In this document: in pieces, positions 28,824-34,086 of the stretch | Numbering within the stretch: the first letter of the stretch is position 1 | Layout of the letters: each line of letters starts with the position of its first letter | From: a virus | Direction: 5' to 3' (one strand) | DNA length: 34,086 nucleotides | IMG/VR virus record: IMGVR_UViG_3300028837_002953 | Coordinates: 1-34,086 of that record | Translations under genes and position numbers: made by a program | Notes under the pieces: generated by a model | What the model was told of the DNA's origin: nothing | Seen by the model: the letters and a program-made list of their open reading frames with translations, nothing else | Database searches by the model: none

Positions 28824-29050
28824 GATGGATCGCATGGGTCGTGCTGGTACTGGTGGTGCTGACCGTGGTCGGCTGCCAGTGGGCGAAGTTCACCGAGTCC
28901 CACGACGGCCCCCGCGCGGCCGTCACCAAGGGCGGCCCCACGGCCACGAACGGGAAGTACCGCTACGTCCCGGTCGGGACGGGCACGTGGGTGGACGCGG
29001 CCGGCAAGACGCACACCGAGCGCGTCTACGTCCGCGTCGAGGCGAAGTGA
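28820..29050 (+). CDS. Small lipoprotein
   Basis: 76 residues from ATG 28820, overlapping the chaperone stop. The first 19 residues are a signal peptide ending in a lipobox (IAWVVLVLVVLTVVGC, with Cys19 as the lipid-attachment site). The remainder is a short, beta-like extracytoplasmic domain (FTESHDGPRAAVTKGG; KYRYVPVGTGTWVDAAGKT). It would be anchored in the outer leaflet of a membrane facing the periplasm or exterior. Superinfection exclusion or lysis roles are known for such phage lipoproteins; which applies is not seen. Confidence 0.65.
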   Translation: MRWIAWVVLVLVVLTVVGCQWAKFTESHDGPRAAVTKGGPTATNGKYRYVPVGTGTWVDAAGKTHTERVYVRVEAK

Positions 29051-29076
29051 CCGGGAACGGGAAGGAGAACACCGCG

Positions 29077-29808
29077 ATGGAGCGCACAACGTGGATCATC
29101 GGATGCGTCGTGGTCGTGCTGCTGGCCGTGGCGTGCTTCGGGGCGGGTGCCCCCCCACCTGCGAAGGACGGCACCGTCCAGGTGACCCCTGCCCCGGCCG
29201 CGTCGTATGACGCCCGGGCCGGCACGTACAAGCGGGAGGTGACCGTCGTGGCGCCCCCCTGGGGCGACGCCCCGGCCAAGGCCGTCACCGGCGTCCAGCC
29301 GTTCCGCACGGAGGGTGTTACGCTGCCCAGGTTCAGCGACGATGGCACGTCCCTCGGCCCCGGCGGCGGAGGGGAGTTCTTCGGCGGCGGGATGGATAGC
29401 ATCCAGGACGTCGTTCGCCGCGGGCCGGTGCTGCTGTGTGTCATCGGCGGGCTGGCGCTCTTGGCCGGGATCGTCGTGGCGATCTGGGCCGGGCGCGTGA
29501 TGCTCGGCCTGGCCGTGGCGGCCGGGGGCGCCGTGCTGATCGCCGCCGGCGTGCTCTTCGAGGCCTACCCGTGGGTGGTGCTGGTCGGCGCGCTGATTGG
29601 CATCGCCCTGGGCATCTGGTGGGTCGTCGACGCCCGCTTCGCCGGCCGGGCCAAGGCCGCGCTGACTGCGGTGGTCCGTGGCGTCGAAAAGGCAACAGGC
29701 AGCGCGGAGGTGAAGGCAGCGATCGGCGACGCGGCGAAGGAGGCCGGGAAGACCACCGTCGTGAAGGACACGATCTCGCAGGCCAAACGCCAGGCCGGGA
29801 TCACCTGA
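29077..29808 (+). CDS. Multi-span membrane protein with N-terminal signal
   Basis: 243 residues from ATG 29077 (GGAAGGAG upstream). An N-terminal hydrophobic stretch with Cys (VVVVLLAVACFGAG) looks like a signal or borderline lipobox. A Pro/Gly-rich segment (~25-105) follows, then three closely spaced hydrophobic spans (LLCVIGGLALLAGIVVAIW; LGLAVAAGGAVLIAAGVLF; VVLVGALIGIALGIWWVV). The soluble C-terminus is helical. The in-frame opening at 28723 is rejected as it overlaps the chaperone in an unrelated frame. Location inside the tail module is unusual. Function unknown. Confidence 0.6.
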   Translation: MERTTWIIGCVVVVLLAVACFGAGAPPPAKDGTVQVTPAPAASYDARAGTYKREVTVVAPPWGDAPAKAVTGVQPFRTEGVTLPRFSDDGTSLGPGGGGEFFGGGMDSIQDVVRRGPVLLCVIGGLALLAGIVVAIWAGRVMLGLAVAAGGAVLIAAGVLFEAYPWVVLVGALIGIALGIWWVVDARFAGRAKAALTAVVRGVEKATGSAEVKAAIGDAAKEAGKTTVVKDTISQAKRQAGIT

Positions 29809-29827
29809 CGGCGTGGGAGGTGCACTC

Positions 29828-30271
29828 GTGCTGCGGATGAAGACCGTCAGCGTGGACATGTTCTTCGATCGGGCCAAGGTGGTCCGCGCCGTGGACAAGG
29901 CCACGCGGGTCGTCCTGTCCAAGGCCGGGGCGTTCGTTCGCACCGCCGCCCGTAGCAGCATCCGCAGCCGCAAGCGCAGTTCCCAGCCCGGGGAGCCGCC
30001 GAGTTCGCATTCAGGCCTGCTGAAGCGGCTCATCCTCTTCGGCTACGACCGCCGACGGCAAACGGTCGTGATCGGGCCGATGAAGCTCAACCAGAAGGTG
30101 GGCAACGCCCCGGAGGCCCTCGAGCACGGTGGCACGTCCGTTGTGGTCGAGGGCCTGCGGCGCCGCCGGCGCAGACGGCGCGTGCGGATTCGGGCCAGGC
30201 CCTTTATGGGGCCGGCGATGGTGAAGGAAGCGCCCAAGTTCCCGAAGCTCTGGGCGAACTCAGTGAGGTGA
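29828..30271 (+). CDS. HK97 gp10-like / minor tail protein
   Basis: 147 residues from GTG 29828, which follows GGGAGGT by 6 bases; the ATG at 29837 is too far from the site. The product has AKVVRAVDKATRVVLSKAG, FVRTAARSSIRSRKR, GEPPSSHSGLLKRLILFGYD, and a basic Arg run (LRRRRRRRR near 112-121), with a C-terminal RPFMGPAM motif. That motif plus the 'GEPP-SHSG-L' loop resembles tail-completion proteins of the HK97 gp10/minor tail Z group. Likely binds tail-tube ends. Moderately confident. Confidence 0.6.
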   Translation: MLRMKTVSVDMFFDRAKVVRAVDKATRVVLSKAGAFVRTAARSSIRSRKRSSQPGEPPSSHSGLLKRLILFGYDRRRQTVVIGPMKLNQKVGNAPEALEHGGTSVVVEGLRRRRRRRRVRIRARPFMGPAMVKEAPKFPKLWANSVR

Positions 30272-30274
30272 GCG

Positions 30275-30517
30275 ATGGCACGGACGCTGACTGAAACGGA
30301 CCGCGAGCGGGCCCGGAAGCCCGCCCGGCTGACGACCACGACCTTCCGCATCTACCACGCCCGTGACGGCTGGCGGTGGCGAGCCGTGCGCGCCAACGGC
30401 CGCATCGTCGCCGACAGCGGCGAGGCTTACGCCCGCAAGCATGGCGCGCGGCGGGCCGTGTGGCGATTCATCGCCGCGGTCGACCGGGAGAACATCCGGG
30501 TCGGGTACCAGGACTGA
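30275..30517 (+). CDS. DUF1508 (YegP/UPF0339-like) domain protein
   Basis: 80 residues from ATG 30275, ribosome site GAGGTGAG. The segment FRIYHARDGWRWRAVRANGR...DSGEAYARKHGARRAVWRFI (~25-68) has the DUF1508 layout of an FxI...GxWRW...NG strand-helix unit ending in a helix. Such small proteins are found in many bacteria; their function is not established. Location just before the tape measure is odd for a YegP-like gene. It starts 4 bases after the previous stop. Confidence 0.7.
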   Translation: MARTLTETDRERARKPARLTTTTFRIYHARDGWRWRAVRANGRIVADSGEAYARKHGARRAVWRFIAAVDRENIRVGYQD

Positions 30518-30521
30518 CGGC

Positions 30522-31442
30522 ATGGCGAACACGCAGGGCATCAAGGCAGGCCGGGCGTACGTCGAGCTCGGCATCGGCGACAAGCTGTCGGCCGGGCTGA
30601 AGCGCGCACAGATGCGTATGAAGGCCTTTGCCGCCGGCGTGACGCAGATGGGGACGAAGATCGCCATGATCGGCGGCGCGGCAATGGCGCCACTGTTGGC
30701 GTCGGTGAAGCACTTCGCCTCGGCCGGGGACAAGCTGGACAAGATGGCCGATCGCACGGGCATGACTGTCGAGGCCCTGAGCGAACTGGCCTTCGCGGCT
30801 GAGCAGTCGGGCGCGGGCATCGAGATCTTCGAGAAGGCCGTCGCGGGCATGCAGCGGTCCATCCGCGACGCGGGCCGGGGCCTGAGCACGAAGACGGAGG
30901 CCCTGAAGGACGTGGGCTTGAGCTACAAGGCCCTGGCCGGCCTGTCGCCAGAGGACCAGTTCTCGCTGGTCGCCGAGGCGATCGGCCGCATTCCCGACGC
31001 CTCGGCACGGGCGGCGATCTCGATGGAGTTGTTCGGCAAGTCCGGGCGGCAACTCATGCCGATGCTCCTGGGCGGAGCCAAGGGCATCGCTGCCTTGCGC
31101 GAGGAGGCCCGCCAACTCGGTCTGACGGTCGCGACGAAGGATGCGAAAGCCGCCGCGAAACTCACGGACACCATGAACGCCCTGTGGAAGACGCTGAAGC
31201 GCGCCGCCTTCACGATCGGGTCGGCCCTGGCGCCTGCGGCGCAGCTTGTGGCCGAGAAGATCACCGCCATCGTGGTCACGGCCGGTCAGTGGCTCCGGCA
31301 GAACAAGGGACTGGTGATCTCCATCGCGCAGATCGCGGGGCTCGTCCTGGCCGGCGGGATCGCGCTGATGGGCTTCGGGAAGATCCTCGCCGGCGTCAGC
31401 GTGGCCATCGGCCTTGCGGCCACGGCCGTCAAGCGCCGGTGA
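30522..31442 (+). CDS. Tape measure protein, N-terminal part
   Basis: 306 residues from ATG 30522 (MANTQGIKAGRAYVELGIGD). The helical repeats and the conserved block (ASAGDKLDKMADRTGMTVEALSELAFAAEQSG) and QLMPMLLGGAKG are hallmark features of tape measure N-termini. Hydrophobic segments follow (LVISIAQIAGLVLAGGIALMG). The frame then ends at TGA (31440-31442), only a third of the usual length. The remaining C-terminal part continues in the next frame from ~31435. Normally it spans the tail and sets its length. Confidence 0.65.
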   Translation: MANTQGIKAGRAYVELGIGDKLSAGLKRAQMRMKAFAAGVTQMGTKIAMIGGAAMAPLLASVKHFASAGDKLDKMADRTGMTVEALSELAFAAEQSGAGIEIFEKAVAGMQRSIRDAGRGLSTKTEALKDVGLSYKALAGLSPEDQFSLVAEAIGRIPDASARAAISMELFGKSGRQLMPMLLGGAKGIAALREEARQLGLTVATKDAKAAAKLTDTMNALWKTLKRAAFTIGSALAPAAQLVAEKITAIVVTAGQWLRQNKGLVISIAQIAGLVLAGGIALMGFGKILAGVSVAIGLAATAVKRR

Positions 31443-32304
31443 CATCGGCTTGGCCGCGAAGATCCTCTGGCTGACGCTGAAGATGGAGTGGAAGCGCGGC
31501 GTCGCGGCGCTGCTCGACGTGTGGCTGTCGTTCAAACACGGATTCCTGAAGCTCGTCTACGGCACGTGGTACGGGGCCCAGGCAATTGGCGAATTGATCT
31601 GGCACGGCATGGAGGTCGGCTGGATCGAGACGACGAGCTTCTTCTCGCAGACGTGGGCGAAGTTCGTCGCCTTCTTCAAGGCCTCGTGGGTCAAGATGAA
31701 GGCGGCCGCGGAGTATGCATGGACGTGGATCAAGTCCCTCTTCGACGACTCGATCGACATGGAGGCGGCGCGGGACCGGATCAAGTCGGAGGCCGACGCC
31801 GCTCTCGAGCAGATCGACGACGACAAGACGCGAGCGCTCAAGGAGCGCGAGCTGAAGCGGATGCGGGAGCGCGAGGCGGAGGAACAGCGACACCAGGCGC
31901 GGATGCTGGAGATCGGCAAGGCGCACGAGGCCAAGAAGGACGCCATGGCCGACGAGCGCCGCACCCGGATGGCCGCCGCGGAGAAGGAGCTTCGCGACGC
32001 ACGCCAGGAGTGGCAGGACGCGCTGAAGAAGGCCGGCGACAAGCGGAAGAAGCGGGAGGCAGAGGACGCCGGCCCGGGCAGGCTGAAGGGCGCCGAGGAG
32101 CTTCTCGGCCGAATCCAGGACGCGACAGCCGGTCTCGGGGAGAAGCTCCGCACGACCGTCCGGGGCACGTTCAATGCTGCGGCCATCGGGGGCTTCGCCT
32201 CCGGCAGTGCGATGGACCGCACCGCCGCCGCAACGGAGCAGACGGCGAAGAACACCAGGAAGATCGAGCGGATCATCGCGATGGGCGGGTCCGCATTCGC
32301 ATAG
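31414..32304 (+). CDS. Tape measure protein, C-terminal part (out of frame)
   Basis: 296 residues in the +1 frame relative to the first part. The open frame begins at a TTG (31414), but the tape-measure-like text starts at ~31435 (AGDIGLAAKILWLTLKMEW). It includes aromatic-rich helices (WHGMEVGWIETTSFFSQTW; YAWTWIKSLFDDSIDMEAA) and a long coiled coil (ADAALEQIDDDKTRALKERE...AEEQRHQ; EKELRDARQEWQDALKKAG). In tape measures of this class a further block would lie between ATAVK and AGDIG. The break therefore looks like an internal deletion or an assembly join, not a programmed shift. An ATG (31483) could initiate a shorter product. Confidence 0.6.
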   Translation: MRPRPSSAGDIGLAAKILWLTLKMEWKRGVAALLDVWLSFKHGFLKLVYGTWYGAQAIGELIWHGMEVGWIETTSFFSQTWAKFVAFFKASWVKMKAAAEYAWTWIKSLFDDSIDMEAARDRIKSEADAALEQIDDDKTRALKERELKRMREREAEEQRHQARMLEIGKAHEAKKDAMADERRTRMAAAEKELRDARQEWQDALKKAGDKRKKREAEDAGPGRLKGAEELLGRIQDATAGLGEKLRTTVRGTFNAAAIGGFASGSAMDRTAAATEQTAKNTRKIERIIAMGGSAFA

Positions 32305-32319
32305 CCACGGAAGGCGACC

Positions 32320-33138
32320 ATGCCGATCACCGTCGAGGAGAAGTACCTCAGCCGGCCCACGAAGGACAGCGGCCAGGGCGGAGGCACGGAAGAGCTGCTG
32401 TCCGTCGAGCTGCAATACCTCGTCAAGGGCACGGACAACGAGCTCCTGGCCGCGCAGGCGGTGCGCACGACGGCGCCCGCCACGCACAACGGCCTGGACC
32501 GCGGCGAGATCACCCTCGAGCCGATCGGCCCGACGCAGTGGGAGGCGACGGTCCAGTACATCCCGCCCGACTCCCAGCAGATGGAGCCGGGCGACTCGTC
32601 GTACAGCTTCGATACCGGCGGGGGTACGCAGCACATCACGCACAGCAAGCAGACCGTGGGCAGCTATGCTCCGCCAAGCAAGACGGCCCCCGACTTCGAC
32701 GGCGCGATCGGTGTGACCCAGGACAGCGTCGAGGGCGTGGATATCACCGTGCCCGTCTACCGGTTCTCCGAGACGCACATCAAGACCGACGCCCAGGTTA
32801 CGTCCGCCTACAAGGGCACGCTGTTCAATCTGACCGGTAAGACCAACAACGCCAGCTTCAAGGGGTTCGCCCAGGGCGAGGTGCTGTTCCTGGGCGCCTC
32901 GGGCTCGAAACGGTCCGACGGCGACTGGGAGATCACGTTCAACTTCGCCGCCAGCCCGAACAAGACGGGCCTGACCGTTGGCAGCATCACCGGCATCGCC
33001 AAGAAGGGCTGGGAGTACCTCTGGGTCCGCTACGCTGACGAAGTGGACTCCGGTGCCAAGATGCTGGTCAAGAAGCCCGTGGGCGCCTACGTCGAGAAGG
33101 TCTACGACTCGGGCGACTTCAGCGGCCTGGGGATCTGA
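32320..33138 (+). CDS. Tail protein after the tape measure
   Basis: 272 residues from ATG 32320, ribosome site CGGAAGGCG. Beta-rich with LEPIGPTQWEATVQYIPPDS, HSKQTVGSYAPPSKTAPDFDGAIG, GWEYLWVRYADEVDSGAKML and KPVGAYVEKVYDSGDF. It reminds me of distal-tail or baseplate-type proteins in siphoviruses of environmental bacteria. The assignment rests on size, order and sheet content. Coupled to the next gene by two bases. No family can be named firmly. Confidence 0.6.
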   Translation: MPITVEEKYLSRPTKDSGQGGGTEELLSVELQYLVKGTDNELLAAQAVRTTAPATHNGLDRGEITLEPIGPTQWEATVQYIPPDSQQMEPGDSSYSFDTGGGTQHITHSKQTVGSYAPPSKTAPDFDGAIGVTQDSVEGVDITVPVYRFSETHIKTDAQVTSAYKGTLFNLTGKTNNASFKGFAQGEVLFLGASGSKRSDGDWEITFNFAASPNKTGLTVGSITGIAKKGWEYLWVRYADEVDSGAKMLVKKPVGAYVEKVYDSGDFSGLGI

Positions 33139-33140
33139 CC

Positions 33141-34086
33141 ATGGGAACCGGCGACGTACTCAGGAAGGTCCGACCCGGAGACCGGCTGAGAATCCCGGCC
33201 AAGGCGTACAACGCCTTCGTCGAGGCGGCGGCTGCCCATAGGGCCGGCCAGTCGAGCCTGGACCGGACCTTCCAGCGCGGCCACGCTTGGCAGTCCGGCA
33301 TCGTGCCCGTCCGAAACGACACCGGCGCTGACCGTGACCGCCTGTCCGTCCTGGCCATCGACGGGCCGGTCTTCGCGCCCGACAACGGCGGCGGGGCGGC
33401 CGACGACGCCTTCATCCGCCGGGTCGTGCTCAAGGGCACAACGCCGTCCAGCCCGTCGGATCTCGGCTGGTTCGTCATCACGTTGGAGCCCATCGCCGCC
33501 GGCAAGATCGGCCGCGCCTGCGTCTCCGGCGTCTGCCCAGCGCTGGTGAAGTACGAGGAGGACTTCCACTACTTCGCCGACATCACCGACGGCGACACCG
33601 GCAAGCTGACCTCCGGCGAACGCGGCGCCGCCCAGCTGCTGTGGGTCTCCGATTCGGCTGGGGGCAGCAGCGCCATCCTCGCCGTCGTCCGCCTGGCGAA
33701 CTACCCGCCCTCGCTGCACTGGGCGAAGGTGTCATCGGACTGGTCGAGCGGCAATACGATCGACGCCAACCCGTGCGACGACGACGGCAGCGACGTAGAC
33801 ACCAGCATCGACCTGACGCTGTACGCCGTCTCGGACACCGATCACGACTGCGACTACGTGTACGCAAAGGACGGTGACGTGGTTGCTTACATGCCGTGGG
33901 GGGAGGACAAAGGCGTCCTGGTCAACATCATCCACGGCGGCTTGTACGAGTACCCGAAGGCCCTGGCCGGCGGCTTCGGCGGCGGCGACACCAGCCCCAA
34001 CACCGACTCCTGGGGGCGCGCCGACGACGATGGCAACGCCCTCGGCTGCACGATCGACATCGTCACGCGCGTTGTCTACGGCGACG
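33141..34086 (+). CDS. Tail/baseplate-type protein, 3' end beyond window
   Basis: ATG 33141 opens a frame of 315 codons with no stop before the window ends. It starts MGTGDVLRKVRPGDRLRIPA, then AYNAFVEAAAAHRAGQSSLD, RVVLKGTTPSSPSDLGWFVI, LLWVSDSAGGSSAILAVVRL and NVIIHGG-like VLVNIIHGGLYEYP. The pattern is that of large phage proteins of the tail-tip/baseplate region, with a Gly/Asp-rich second half. Partial, so full length is unknown. High-GC and in-frame with its neighbours; a good gene. Confidence 0.65.
   Translation, partial: MGTGDVLRKVRPGDRLRIPAKAYNAFVEAAAAHRAGQSSLDRTFQRGHAWQSGIVPVRNDTGADRDRLSVLAIDGPVFAPDNGGGAADDAFIRRVVLKGTTPSSPSDLGWFVITLEPIAAGKIGRACVSGVCPALVKYEEDFHYFADITDGDTGKLTSGERGAAQLLWVSDSAGGSSAILAVVRLANYPPSLHWAKVSSDWSSGNTIDANPCDDDGSDVDTSIDLTLYAVSDTDHDCDYVYAKDGDVVAYMPWGEDKGVLVNIIHGGLYEYPKALAGGFGGGDTSPNTDSWGRADDDGNALGCTIDIVTRVVYGD

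Noticed and set aside
31429-32778. Leftward 449-codon frame over the tape measure and next gene
   Set aside because: Leu/Arg-rich shadow of the coiled-coil region, spanning two genes.
1-34086. CRISPR array, integrase, transposase or rRNA
   Set aside because: No regularly spaced repeats with spacers, no tyrosine or serine recombinase motifs, no DDE transposase and no rRNA-like sequence were found.

Overview
The window is a stretch of a GC-rich tailed-phage genome, either a prophage or a phage contig. It carries replication, packaging, head and tail modules in the usual siphovirus order. A tail tube protein, a tail chaperone and a tape measure are present, and no contractile sheath gene is visible, so the particle is most likely a long non-contractile-tailed (siphovirus-like) one. 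No integrase, repressor, lysin or rRNA was recognised, so lysogeny cannot be judged. The host is not identifiable from the sequence alone. Several small tail and fibre-like genes remind me of prophages of Planctomycetota (Phycisphaerae-like) metagenomes, but this is recollection, not proof.

Layout. (1) 1-3624: a large unrecognised protein cut by the window edge, a sigma-70-like small protein and a small conserved ORF. (2) 3621-9599: a tightly overlapping replication/recombination operon: RecA-like ATPase, DUF669 protein, small ORF, DEAH helicase with zinc ribbon, PD-(D/E)XK-like protein and prim-pol/DUF3987 primase-helicase. (3) 9600-9830: a non-coding stretch with three 11-bp direct repeats, a hairpin, a very AT-rich pocket and a perfect palindrome, which is a candidate replication origin. 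(4) 9945-12214: a small Cys-containing ORF, then a ParB-domain DNA methyltransferase interrupted by an intein with a GIY-YIG-like insert. (5) 12141-15528: accessory genes, mostly a leftward cluster of seven small ORFs headed by a divergent promoter region. (6) 15610-19271: packaging: a small HTH-like protein, an inserted unrecognised gene, a large terminase with an N-terminal fused HTH-like domain, and a zinc ribbon protein. (7) 19272-20970: a beta-propeller-like cargo gene followed by a non-coding island with a palindrome, a hairpin, a strong intrinsic terminator, a tRNA-like fold (anticodon CAU) and another hairpin. (8) 20974-25814: head: small joiner-position protein, lambda-type portal, protease-capsid fusion, DUF2190 protein and head completion. 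A leftward SUKH-like gene sits between capsid and DUF2190. (9) 25814-34086: tail.

The core genes are tightly packed, with many ATGA/GTGA overlaps and good Shine-Dalgarno sequences. Interspersed are genes of visibly lower GC and independent orientation or termination (12141-12668, 15918-16784, 19272-20504, 24678-24992) that look like cargo (morons). In the tail module two genes are broken in a similar way. A fibre-like N-terminus runs out of frame into a glycosyltransferase C-terminus near 27140, and the tape measure is split near 31435 with its middle apparently missing. These point to internal deletions in a decaying prophage or to assembly joins. The tail chaperone also has a second conserved-looking frame in its 3' end.
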